From Alphaproteobacteria bacterium (GTDB taxonomy: Bacteria > Pseudomonadota > Alphaproteobacteria > RF32 > CAG-977), in NCBI GenBank assembly GCA_017476085.1, contig JAFVEJ010000008.1, positions 1 through 15,681 on the forward strand: a DNA stretch of 15,681 nt, in the 5' to 3' direction. The translations under genes and the position numbers were made by a program. The notes beneath the pieces are model-generated. The model made no database searches. It saw only the letters and a list, made by a program, of their open reading frames with translations, and was not told the origin of the DNA. Shown piece by piece: positions 1 through 7,942 of this stretch. How positions within the stretch are numbered: position 1 is the first letter of the stretch; every line of letters starts with the position of its first letter.

Positions 1-1221
1 AACAGGGGTATCCGCTTGTGTCGGCGAAAACAGGAAATCTTTTAAATAAGAACGAACGTGTTTGCTTTCGCCTAAAACAAAAACATAATCGCCGCCGTCG
101 GGACAAAGCGTTTCTTTTAAGGTCTTTTCAGGATCCAAAGTTGCGCGGTTTTGATCAAAATAGACTTCCTGCAGATTACGCGTCCGACGGACAAAGCCCG
201 TATCCGGTTCCATCCGTCCGGTCAGCATGCGTAACAGCGTTGTTTTTCCAACACCGTTTGCGCCGACAATACCGATTTTATTGCCGCGCATTAATCGCAG
301 GGAAAAGCCGGAAACAATCGTTCGATTTCCGAAAGACTTGGAAATATTTTTGGCCTCAACGATCAGGTTTGTTTTGATTTCGCCCTGATCAATATTTAAA
401 TCTACCGATCCGGTTTTTTTTATCTGCTCCCGTCGTTCATTGCGTAAATCGTACAATCTGTGCAAACGTCCCTGATTGCGTTTACGACGCGCCGTAACGC
501 CTTTGTGCAGCCATTCCGTTTCCGCTTCGATTTTTTTATTCAACCGTTGACGTTCGGCCTCTTCCTGTTCAAAGACGCGATCCTGCCACTCTTCAAAAGC
601 GTCAAAGCCTTTACTCTGCATGCGCACGATGCCGCGATCAAGCCAAATCATATTGTCCGCCACGCGTTTCAGAAACATTTTATCGTGACTGATGACGATC
701 AGCGCACCTGTAAACTTGCTTAATGTTTCTTCCAACCGCTCAATGGCCGCTATGTCCATGTGATTTGTTGGTTCGTCCAATAATAAAATATCGGGATCAT
801 TGATCAAAGCCCGTGCCAACGCAGCTTTTTTGCGTTCGCCGCCGGAAGCCGTTTTCGGATCGACATTGGCGGCTATGCCGAATTTTTCGATTAAAACGTC
901 AGCTTTATATTCCTGTATTTGCCGTTGTTCTTTATCCAGCCCCGACAAAACAACATCGCGCAAAGAAGCAAAGTCTGAAAGCTCGTCTTCCTGCGCCATG
1001 TAAGAGACAACCGTCCCCGGCTGAATAAAAACTTCCGCTCGATCCGCCTCCTGCAAACCGGCAATGACTTTCAGCAACGTCGATTTACCAGATCCGTTGC
1101 GGCCGACCAGACAATATCTTTTTCCTTTGGTCAGATACAGTTCCAACCCGGAAAATAAAGGACGCGCCCCGAAATGCAGATAAGCATCTCTTATCGTGTA
1201 AATCGGGGCGCCGAAGTCCAT
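1..1221 (-). CDS. uup: ABC-F ATPase Uup, C-terminal part cut off by the window edge
   Basis: Cytoplasmic ABC-F protein with two ATP-binding cassettes and no membrane domain. The family acts on ribosomes or, for Uup, in DNA/ribosome quality control. The first 407 residues are visible. Walker A of domain 1 is GRNGSGKS (about 40-47), the signature is ASGGE (125-129), and Walker B is ILLLDEPTNH (145-154). A charged linker follows with GVTARRKRNQGR (241-252), characteristic of Uup. The second Walker A is GANGVGKTT (320-328). The visible part ends in KDFLFSP...TPV, which matches E. coli Uup from memory. The second signature and C-terminal coiled coil lie outside the window. The chosen ATG follows the uraA stop by 6 nt, in the same phase (TGA TTC GAT ATG), without a good Shine-Dalgarno. 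Translation is probably coupled to uraA. Confidence 0.9.
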   Translation of the reverse strand, partial: MDFGAPIYTIRDAYLHFGARPLFSGLELYLTKGKRYCLVGRNGSGKSTLLKVIAGLQEADRAEVFIQPGTVVSYMAQEDELSDFASLRDVVLSGLDKEQRQIQEYKADVLIEKFGIAANVDPKTASGGERKKAALARALINDPDILLLDEPTNHMDIAAIERLEETLSKFTGALIVISHDKMFLKRVADNMIWLDRGIVRMQSKGFDAFEEWQDRVFEQEEAERQRLNKKIEAETEWLHKGVTARRKRNQGRLHRLYDLRNERREQIKKTGSVDLNIDQGEIKTNLIVEAKNISKSFGNRTIVSGFSLRLMRGNKIGIVGANGVGKTTLLRMLTGRMEPDTGFVRRTRNLQEVYFDQNRATLDPEKTLKETLCPDGGDYVFVLGESKHVRSYLKDFLFSPTQADTPV

Positions 1222-1227
1222 ATCGAA

Positions 1228-2457
1228 TCAGATTTTCTTGAACAGCTTGAAGATCGCGCCCAAAATAACGGCAAAAATCGCCGCCAGAGCCATACCTTCA
1301 AAGGTAACGCTGCCGATCGTGACATGAGCGCCGGAAACGCCGATAATCAAAACGATCGATGTCATCACCAGATTGGTCGGTTTGTTGTAGTCAACCTTCT
1401 GTTCCATCAGTGTTCTGATACCGGATGTGGCGATCACACCAAACAGCAGCAAAGAAACGCCGCCGATAACGGAATCGGGAATTGTGCGGATCAAAGCCGA
1501 GAACTTACCCAAGAACGACAACAGAATAGACAATCCTGCCGCTCCGGCAACAACATAGACGCTGAAAATGCGGGTAATGGCTAAAACGCTGACATTTTCC
1601 GAATAAGTCGTGTTCGGGGTAGAACCGCAGAAACCGGACAAAATGACGGACAAACCGTTCCCGAAGAAAGAACGGTGCAGACCGGGGTCTTTCAGCAAAT
1701 CTCTGCCGACAACGGAACTGACAACGATCAAATCGCCGATATGTTCCGCTATACAAACAAGAGCGACCGGCAAAATAATCGCGATCGCGCTCGGGTTATA
1801 AACGGGCGCCGTAAAGGTCGGCAAAGCAAACCACGGAGCTTGTTTCACCAATGTGAAATCAACCTGCCCCATGCAGACGGCAAAAATATAACCGGAAACG
1901 ATACCGACCAAAATCGGAATGATCGACAGGAAACCTTTAAAGAAAACGTATCCGAAAATCGTGACCGCCAACGTGAACATAGCAATGGAAACAGTGACAG
2001 GATCCATAACTTCCGCTGTCAAACCGGACATTCTGGCGGCGATAGGGCCCAATGCCAGACCGATAACGGCGATTACCGCACCGATGGCAGCCGGCGGCAG
2101 AATGGCATAAACCCATTTATAGCCGACTTTGGAAATAATACCGGAAACAAGGACAAACGCAATACCGACAGTGATGAAACCGCTTAAAGCAGAAGGATAA
2201 CCGTACTTGGAAACCACCAACTGCCCGCAGGCAATAAAGGCGGAAGACGCGCCCAGATAAACGGGAATCTTTTTCTTCGTGATCAGCATATAAAGCAATG
2301 TGCCGATACCGTTGAACAATAAAACGATCGCGGGGTCAATGCCCAGCAGAATGGGAACTAAAACGTTCGCGCCGAACATGGCGAACATGTGTTGTAAAGA
2401 CAGAGGCAACCCTTGCATAAACGGCAACTTCTGATCAACCTGAATAGCTTCTCTCAT
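1228..2457 (-). CDS. uraA: Uracil:proton symporter UraA (NCS2 family)
   Basis: Inner-membrane transporter that imports uracil with protons for pyrimidine salvage. The 409 residues are almost entirely hydrophobic segments, fitting the 14-helix NCS2 fold; E. coli UraA is 429 residues. The two substrate-binding glutamates are visible: E238 in CIAEHIGD and E287 in TTYSENVSVL, each offset by 3 from E241 and E290 of E. coli. A GGAG ribosome-binding site sits 7-8 nt before the ATG. The gene lies 96 nt downstream of pap and directly upstream of uup. An inverted repeat in the gap (2473-2509) could be a regulatory leader. Xanthine or other nucleobase specificity is less likely because the UraA-type motifs are intact. 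Confidence 0.93.
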   Translation of the reverse strand: MREAIQVDQKLPFMQGLPLSLQHMFAMFGANVLVPILLGIDPAIVLLFNGIGTLLYMLITKKKIPVYLGASSAFIACGQLVVSKYGYPSALSGFITVGIAFVLVSGIISKVGYKWVYAILPPAAIGAVIAVIGLALGPIAARMSGLTAEVMDPVTVSIAMFTLAVTIFGYVFFKGFLSIIPILVGIVSGYIFAVCMGQVDFTLVKQAPWFALPTFTAPVYNPSAIAIILPVALVCIAEHIGDLIVVSSVVGRDLLKDPGLHRSFFGNGLSVILSGFCGSTPNTTYSENVSVLAITRIFSVYVVAGAAGLSILLSFLGKFSALIRTIPDSVIGGVSLLLFGVIATSGIRTLMEQKVDYNKPTNLVMTSIVLIIGVSGAHVTIGSVTFEGMALAAIFAVILGAIFKLFKKI

Positions 2458-2472
2458 AGAAAACTCCGGTAA

Positions 2473-2509
2473 AAAAATTAAGACCTTCGGATAAATATCC
2501 GTAATTTTT
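2473..2509 (-). promoter_or_regulatory. Inverted-repeat leader element upstream of uraA
   Basis: In the 96-nt gap between pap and uraA, a perfect palindrome CGGATA-AA-TATCCG (2488-2501) is flanked by complementary AT arms, AAAAATTA (2473-2480) and TAATTTTT (2502-2509). On the uraA transcript the 5' arm would be continuous, with a 7-nt bulge on the 3' side, ending about 15 nt before the ATG. It could be an operator or an mRNA hairpin. A TATAAA -10-like hexamer lies upstream at 2520-2525 on the minus strand. Function is inferred from position only. Confidence 0.35.
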
Positions 2510-2553
2510 AAGTCCTATTTTTATACCGTTGATTTTCTGGAATTAAAAGAAAT

Positions 2554-4122
2554 TTATGCTGACTTTTTCTTTTTTTTCTTGTTTTTTTTCGGTTTTACAG
2601 AAATTGATTCTTCTTTCAGCGGCGGAACATCTTCGGCAGGATCATAATCCAGCACTTTTTCCAAATGCTCGCACAACAGCTGCATAGCCTGAATCCGCCC
2701 GTATTTTTTGTTGTTGTCCGCGACAACGAACCATGGCGCGTACTTGGTATCCGTTTTTTCCAGCATTTCATCAAAAGCTTCGTCATATTGTTCCCATTTT
2801 TCACGATTGCGCCAATCTTCATTGCCGATTTTCCATTTTTTATAATCTGTTTCTTCACGGGCTTTAAAGCGTGCCATTTGTTCGTCTTTGGTAATATAGA
2901 GCAGAAATTTGACAACAATGTTCCGTCCGTCAGCCAACTGCTTTTCAAAGTGATTGATTTCATCATAAGCACGCTTCCATTCCTTATCGGATGCGAAGTG
3001 TTCAATTCGTTCAACCAAAACGCGTCCATACCATGTGCGGTCAAAAACGGTCAGCAGTTTTTGGTCGGTCAGACGTGTCCAGAACCGCCACAGATAATTG
3101 TGGTTGATTTCCTCCTGCGTCGGCGCGGCAATCGGAAAAATATTGCAGTCCCGCACAAAAATCGACGAAGCCAAGCGGCTGATCACGCCGCCTTTGCCCG
3201 AAGCATCGGGACCTTCAAATGCCAAAATGACTTTCTTATCGCGTTTTTTGACTTCCATCAGCAAAGCATTCAGCCGCGCCCGCAAATAAGGCAGCAGCTC
3301 GACATATTTTTCCTTGGAAAGCTGTGCGGTCATATCCAACGTTTTAACAAAAGCCGGTTTCTTTGGCTTTGGCGTTTTTTTCCTGTTTTCGCCTTCTTTT
3401 CTCTGTTTATTAAAGTTTTCGATTTGTTTTTCAACGCGGGAACACAAAATATCCAAGGCGACCCGCATACGCTCCGTAAAATTGCCGTTGTCGATTTCAA
3501 ACCATGGCGCATAGTCTTTATCGGTATAACGAATGATTTTCTTGGTTGTCGCTTCAAACTTTTCCGCCATACAGCAATTTTTCCAATCGTCCGGCATCAC
3601 GCGCCATTTTTCATAAGGATTGTCATCCAGAGCGTTTAAAAAAGCTTCCTGATCGTCTTTATTTTTATGAAACCAAAACTTGCAGAAAATCGCATTTGAA
3701 TCGGCCAGTGTTTTTTCAAAAGTATTGCACTCGTCCAATCGTTTATACAATCCGTCATCGTCAATTTTGCCGTAAGCATGGGACACCATCGGATCTGAAT
3801 ACCACGAGCTGACGAAAATGCCCGTTTTGCCGTTGAGCGGCGTATCGCACCAATAACGGCGAAACTCGATCGGATCTTTTTGAACATCCTGCCGTTCATA
3901 AGCATGCAGATCAAGCTGACGTTGATCAAGCCAATCCCGCAATATGCCCAAAGCGGCATTTTTGCCCGATCCGTTAACACCGCACAGCAAAATAATGACG
4001 GGAATATTGGCCTCTCTGATTTTTGCCTGCAACGCAATTAAGCGGGTACGGATTTCGGCTTCTTCTTTATTGGAAAAATTAACTTCAAATTCAATACCGT
4101 CTTCTTCACGATGATGTGTCAT
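2554..4122 (-). CDS. pap: Polyphosphate:AMP phosphotransferase, tandem-domain PPK2 (class II)
   Basis: Cytoplasmic kinase that uses polyphosphate to phosphorylate AMP to ADP. Its 522 residues hold two PPK2 domains, as in Pseudomonas PAP (PA3455). In domain 2, Walker A is GPDASGKGG (304-312), Walker B is FDRTWYGR (360-367), and the lid is rich in Arg/Lys/Trp (421-443). Domain 1 keeps a Walker A (GVNGSGKN, 48-55), but its Walker-B-like stretch is FVSSWYSDP (103-111) without the Asp-Arg pair, so it is probably non-catalytic. The C-terminus is a lysine tract with 9 Lys among residues 510-522. The ATG overlaps the ppk1 stop by 4 nt (ATGA), and AAGGA lies 8 nt upstream inside ppk1, indicating translational coupling. 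The products of ppk1 and pap would run in opposite directions: polymer made from ATP, then spent on AMP. Confidence 0.9.
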   Translation of the reverse strand: MTHHREEDGIEFEVNFSNKEEAEIRTRLIALQAKIREANIPVIILLCGVNGSGKNAALGILRDWLDQRQLDLHAYERQDVQKDPIEFRRYWCDTPLNGKTGIFVSSWYSDPMVSHAYGKIDDDGLYKRLDECNTFEKTLADSNAIFCKFWFHKNKDDQEAFLNALDDNPYEKWRVMPDDWKNCCMAEKFEATTKKIIRYTDKDYAPWFEIDNGNFTERMRVALDILCSRVEKQIENFNKQRKEGENRKKTPKPKKPAFVKTLDMTAQLSKEKYVELLPYLRARLNALLMEVKKRDKKVILAFEGPDASGKGGVISRLASSIFVRDCNIFPIAAPTQEEINHNYLWRFWTRLTDQKLLTVFDRTWYGRVLVERIEHFASDKEWKRAYDEINHFEKQLADGRNIVVKFLLYITKDEQMARFKAREETDYKKWKIGNEDWRNREKWEQYDEAFDEMLEKTDTKYAPWFVVADNNKKYGRIQAMQLLCEHLEKVLDYDPAEDVPPLKEESISVKPKKNKKKKKKSA

Positions 4123-6422
4123 ATTGATTTAATCCTTAATTTAGACTGGGTCAGAGATTTTCTGACGATTTTTTTCTGCTCCTTGACGGGCGTTTTTTTG
4201 ACGGCCGGTTCGTCTTTTTTTGTTTTTGCGGTCTTTTTCGTTCGCGGCTGTTTTTCAGGCGCTTGAAGGGCCGTTCTTTCTTCCTTGCGAACGGCTTTTT
4301 TCTGACGGGCGACAATTCCGCGCAATTTTGCCGTCCCCCGTCCGGACAAGCTGGGATGCGTCATAAAGAACTGATGGCAGGAAAAAGCCTGCGGACTTTC
4401 AGAAATGCGTGTGTAAGTCATATCCGGATGCAAGAGCCAGCTCAGCGCTTCGTCTTTGATATTGCCCTGCATAATCTGTCCCATAATCTGTTCGTGAACC
4501 GTCTCGTTTTCGATCGGAACAAGCGTTTCCACGCGGTGCATCGTGTTGCGCTGCATCCAGTCGGCCGAGGAAATAAAGACTTTCGCTTTCGGCGACGGCA
4601 GTTTATTTCCGGCTCCGAAGCAGAAAATACGCGCGTGTTCCAGAAAACGTCCGATAATGCTTTTCACTTTGATGTTGTCGGAAAATCCGGGGATTCCCGG
4701 ACGCAAAGCGCAAATGCCGCGCACGACAAGCGTGATTTTCACGCCGGCCTGGGAGGCGCGGTACAATGCATCGATTAACTTATCATCCAGCAACGAATTC
4801 ATTTTCGCCCAGATATTGGCCGGCTTTCCTTCTTCGGCACAAGCAATTTCCTTATCAATCAGTTTCAAGAGCTTATCCCGCAGATTCAGTGGCGCGATCG
4901 ACAGCTTTTTCAGCTTTTCGGGCTGAGCGTAACCGGTCAGATAATTGAACACCAACGCCGCGTCCGTGCAAAGCTGTTTGTCACAGGTAAAAAAGGACAA
5001 ATCCGTATAGAGGTTGGCCGTAATTTCATGATAGTTGCCCGTTCCGAAATGGGCATAGCTTTTCATTTTGCCGTTTTCTTTGCGCGTTACCAAAGAGATT
5101 TTGGCATGTGTCTTGTAATTCATCAAACCGAAAACAACATGCACGCCCGCCTGCTCCATATCTTTCGCCCATTTGATATTCGCTTCTTCATCAAAACGGG
5201 CACGCAGTTCAACAACGGCGGTCACGTCTTTGCCGGCAAGAGCAGCATCAATCAATGCTTTGACGATCGGAGAATTTTTGTTCGTACGGTAAAGCGTTTG
5301 CTTAATGGAAACCACGTCAGGATCTTTAGCGGCCTGACGCAGGAATTTGACAACGACTTCAAAAGATTCATAGGGGTGATGAATCACCATATCCTTTTTG
5401 CGGATCGCGGCGAAATGGTCTCCTTTAAAATCACGGACGCGTTCGGCGTGACGAGGCTTGTACGGCTTGAACAACAGATCTTTTCTCTCCGATAAAATCA
5501 GAGACGACAAAGACCGCACGCTTAACACACCGTTGCGGCGCACGACGCCGAAGCTCTCGACATCAAGTTTATGCGTCAAATAAGCAGCCAGTTCCTGCGG
5601 CATATCCTGATTCATCACCAAAGCGATCACGTCGCCCCGCTTTTGCTGCGCCAAAGCCGTTTCAAACTGACGCACCAAATCTTCGGCGCGTTCGTCAACT
5701 TCCAACAGACTGTTGCGGACAATGGAAAACAGACCGGCATGCTTAACGGTGAAATTCGGAAAAATCGTGTCAATAAACTGCATAACGACATCTTCCAAAG
5801 CAATAAAACGAGCCGGCTTTTTTGTCAGGCGAATAAAGCGCGGCAGACTGGCCGGCAACGGAATCAAAGCCTTACGTTCCGTTCCATGCTTGTCTTTCAT
5901 TGAAAGAATCAATGACTGTGATAAATTCGCCAACCACGGAAACGGATGAGATGGATCCAAAGCGATCGGCGTTAAAACGGGAAAAACAGAATCTTCAAAA
6001 ACAGATTTTAGCGCTTTAGCATCCTGTTTAGACAGCTGATCACGGGAAATCAGGAATATTTTCTCTTTTTCCATTTCTTTTTTCAGAATATGGAAATATT
6101 CGTCCTGTGTTTTGCGCAATATTTCAACGCGGCCGTTAATTGCATCCAATTGTTCCTGCGGCGTTAATCCGTCATCGGAACGCGTCGTAACACCGGCATA
6201 AATCTGCGCCAGAATGCCGGCGACACGCACCATAAAAAACTCGTCCAGATTTGATCCGGAAATCGCCAGAAAACGCAAACGTTCCAATAAAGGATAACGT
6301 TTGTTCATCGCTTCTTCCAACACGCGTTGGTTGAATGCCAGCCACGACAATTCGCGATTGAAAAAGCGAGACGGAGAATCCATAGACACGGGCTGAGAGA
6401 AAACAACGGGATCTGACGGCAT
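4119..6422 (-). CDS. ppk: Polyphosphate kinase PPK1 with a basic C-terminal extension
   Basis: Reversibly transfers the gamma phosphate of ATP to inorganic polyphosphate through a phosphohistidine intermediate. It has 767 residues against 688 in E. coli. The N-terminal domain starts with FNRELSWLAFNQRVLEEA (21-38). H439 in NYKTHAK corresponds to the phosphorylated H435 of E. coli, H458 in AHFGTGN to H454, and H596 in FLEHARIF to H592; all three are kept. The conserved core ends near residue 700. It is followed by a low-complexity tail (704-767) with 17 Lys and 6 Arg that E. coli PPK1 lacks. The ATG is preceded by AAGGA at 8 nt; an internal Met14 is possible but lacks that support. The gene heads the ppk-pap unit and is divergent from the sixA-like gene across 153 nt. 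I see no obvious Pho box there. Confidence 0.95.
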   Translation of the reverse strand: MPSDPVVFSQPVSMDSPSRFFNRELSWLAFNQRVLEEAMNKRYPLLERLRFLAISGSNLDEFFMVRVAGILAQIYAGVTTRSDDGLTPQEQLDAINGRVEILRKTQDEYFHILKKEMEKEKIFLISRDQLSKQDAKALKSVFEDSVFPVLTPIALDPSHPFPWLANLSQSLILSMKDKHGTERKALIPLPASLPRFIRLTKKPARFIALEDVVMQFIDTIFPNFTVKHAGLFSIVRNSLLEVDERAEDLVRQFETALAQQKRGDVIALVMNQDMPQELAAYLTHKLDVESFGVVRRNGVLSVRSLSSLILSERKDLLFKPYKPRHAERVRDFKGDHFAAIRKKDMVIHHPYESFEVVVKFLRQAAKDPDVVSIKQTLYRTNKNSPIVKALIDAALAGKDVTAVVELRARFDEEANIKWAKDMEQAGVHVVFGLMNYKTHAKISLVTRKENGKMKSYAHFGTGNYHEITANLYTDLSFFTCDKQLCTDAALVFNYLTGYAQPEKLKKLSIAPLNLRDKLLKLIDKEIACAEEGKPANIWAKMNSLLDDKLIDALYRASQAGVKITLVVRGICALRPGIPGFSDNIKVKSIIGRFLEHARIFCFGAGNKLPSPKAKVFISSADWMQRNTMHRVETLVPIENETVHEQIMGQIMQGNIKDEALSWLLHPDMTYTRISESPQAFSCHQFFMTHPSLSGRGTAKLRGIVARQKKAVRKEERTALQAPEKQPRTKKTAKTKKDEPAVKKTPVKEQKKIVRKSLTQSKLRIKSI

Positions 6423-6575
6423 AAAAAGAATCCTTACAAAGAAACATATTAAATTTAATCAGTAATCTTTTTTCATATAAATTAAAAGAATAAAAAAAGT
6501 TTAAACCGATCGTTTATCTTTTCTTATTTTACCGAAGTTTTTATTCTGAAAGAACAGGAAAAAAAGAGGTGTGGC

Positions 6576-7136
6576 ATGGCTTTAAAAACGACAAAAGAAA
6601 CCGTATCGGAAACAAAACTTTCCAGACATTTATATTTGATGCGGCACGGCAAAGCGGAAAAAAGCAAAAAAGAAGATCGCGACGCGTTTCATCCTTTGGT
6701 AAAACGCGGGCGCAAAGACGTGAAAAAAATCAGAAACCTGATGATTGACCGGCAGGTCAGACCCGACTTGATTTTATGTTCTCCCGCCGTGCGGACAATG
6801 GAAACTCTTGTTAAATTAAAGAAAGCGTTCGGTATGACGGAAGTCGTTTTTATAGACGAACTTTATATGGCGGACGCCGATGATATTTTACGCATTTTGC
6901 GTCGTACCGCACCGGACAAGCACGAAGTATTGGTGATCGGTCATAATCCCGGGCTGCAGAATTTTCTGCCGATGATCTGCGATTGGGATACAGCGGACGA
7001 AGAACTGCATCACCATCGGATTGCGGATGGATTCCCGACCTCGGCCCTGGCCTGTCTGGACATAGCCGAACCATGGCAAAATTTGGGAAATGCCCCCGTT
7101 CGATTGAAAGAGTTTATTTATTCTTCCGATCTTTAA
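6576..7136 (+). CDS. sixA: SixA-type phosphohistidine phosphatase (histidine phosphatase superfamily)
   Basis: Small cytoplasmic branch of the phosphoglycerate-mutase-like superfamily. SixA removes phosphate from phosphohistidine in phosphorelay or phosphotransferase proteins. The catalytic motif is LMRHGKAE with H24, followed by R73 in SPAVRT and the second histidine H123 in GHNPG. At 186 residues it is slightly longer than E. coli SixA (about 161), mainly through a charged N-terminal stretch before the first strand. The ATG has GAGGTG 4 nt upstream. It is divergent from ppk1, whose enzyme carries a phosphohistidine, so a functional link is tempting but only inferred. Its TAA overlaps the TAA of mtnN through a shared TTAA. 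The true substrate could be another phospho-compound. Confidence 0.8.
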   Translation: MALKTTKETVSETKLSRHLYLMRHGKAEKSKKEDRDAFHPLVKRGRKDVKKIRNLMIDRQVRPDLILCSPAVRTMETLVKLKKAFGMTEVVFIDELYMADADDILRILRRTAPDKHEVLVIGHNPGLQNFLPMICDWDTADEELHHHRIADGFPTSALACLDIAEPWQNLGNAPVRLKEFIYSSDL

Positions 7137-7816
7137 ATCTTTTCTAACAACGCCAGCAATGCTTGCGCCGCGGCATCGCATGCTTTCGGTGCGTTTGTTT
7201 CGAAATCGCCGAAAGTATGTTTTCTGTTGTCTGAAATCGCTCGAATTACCGTAACGGGGATATTCCACAGCGTCGCGATTTGCGCGACGGCGGCGCTTTC
7301 CATATCGATGCAGACGGCATTGAATTTTTCTTCCAGAAAGTCCTTTTCCTTTTCTTCGGCAAAGAAATCGATTGTGGCCAACGTTCCCGCCTCATAAGAA
7401 GCGTTCATTCGTTCCGGCAAATACGCCGTTTGAGAAAATCCCGGTTTGCCCGCAAAAAATTCCATGGAAGACTCCGTAACGTCGGTCGGGCTGTAAGCGT
7501 CACCGAAACAAACGTCTCCATGCACGATTCTGTTGGGAACGACAACGTCAAAAACATTCAGTTTTTCGGAAATTGCGCCGGCGACGCCGCAAACGAACAA
7601 ATGATCCGGTTCGTATGTCTGAATCAATTTCTGCGCCTTCGCTGCCGCAAAAGTTTTGCCGACGCCGCAGCGCGCTAAAATAACATCCAATCCGTTAAAA
7701 TCAAACCGCTTTTCTTCAAATACGGTTTCCAAAGTATCTCCCAGTTTGCCGAACGCTTTTTCAACGGCATTAAATTCCATGGGCATCGGGCACAAGACGG
7801 CAATAATCGGTTTCAT
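7133..7816 (-). CDS. mtnN: 5'-Methylthioadenosine/S-adenosylhomocysteine nucleosidase
   Basis: Hydrolyses MTA and SAH to adenine plus the ribosyl thioether, in the methionine/SAM recycling route. The 227 residues match the family length (E. coli 232). Counterparts of the catalytic residues are present: E14 in MPMEFNAVE (E12 in E. coli), M172-E173 in CIDMESAAVA (E174) and D196 in IRAISDN (D197). The glycine-rich phosphorylase-fold segments ARCGVGK and FVCGVAGAIS are also present. AAAGGA lies 8 nt before the ATG. It converges with sixA (4-nt overlap) and is divergent from the dCMP deaminase gene. Related nucleoside hydrolases such as futalosine hydrolase share the fold, but the ME-S-A and RAISD motifs favour MTAN. 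Confidence 0.82.
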   Translation of the reverse strand: MKPIIAVLCPMPMEFNAVEKAFGKLGDTLETVFEEKRFDFNGLDVILARCGVGKTFAAAKAQKLIQTYEPDHLFVCGVAGAISEKLNVFDVVVPNRIVHGDVCFGDAYSPTDVTESSMEFFAGKPGFSQTAYLPERMNASYEAGTLATIDFFAEEKEKDFLEEKFNAVCIDMESAAVAQIATLWNIPVTVIRAISDNRKHTFGDFETNAPKACDAAAQALLALLEKI

Positions 7817-7886
7817 ATCATTTTTCCTTTAACAAATAAATTTCATTCAGAGTAACGAAAAGCTTCTTTTTTGTTAAGCCTTTTTA

Positions 7887-7915
7887 TTGTCGGCACGCCG
7901 AAAGATTGCTATGAT
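7887..7915 (+). promoter_or_regulatory. Sigma-70-type promoter of the dCMP deaminase gene
   Basis: TTGTCG (7887-7892), a 17-nt spacer and TATGAT (7910-7915) give a near-consensus promoter. The -10 element ends 27 nt before the ATG at 7943, leaving a short leader with AAGGAG at 7929-7934. Confidence 0.6.
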
Positions 7916-7942
7916 GCTTTCAGAATTTAAGGAGAGATCGTT

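Noticed and set aside
1174..2187. Plus-strand open frames opposite uraA, rich in Asn, Gln, Arg and Asp
   Set aside because: They are the antisense reading of hydrophobic transporter codons; UraA on the other strand has full-length family motifs.
2665..3639. Long plus-strand open frame (324 codons) opposite pap
   Set aside because: It lies wholly within the well-supported PPK2 gene, has no ribosome-binding site or recognisable domain, and its Phe/Ile/Arg-rich composition is what the complement of that gene gives.
6423..6575. Possible Pho box or other phosphate-control site between ppk1 and sixA
   Set aside because: I found no pair of CTGTCAT-like repeats; only AT-rich sequence and a 6-bp CGATCG palindrome, which is too short to support a call.
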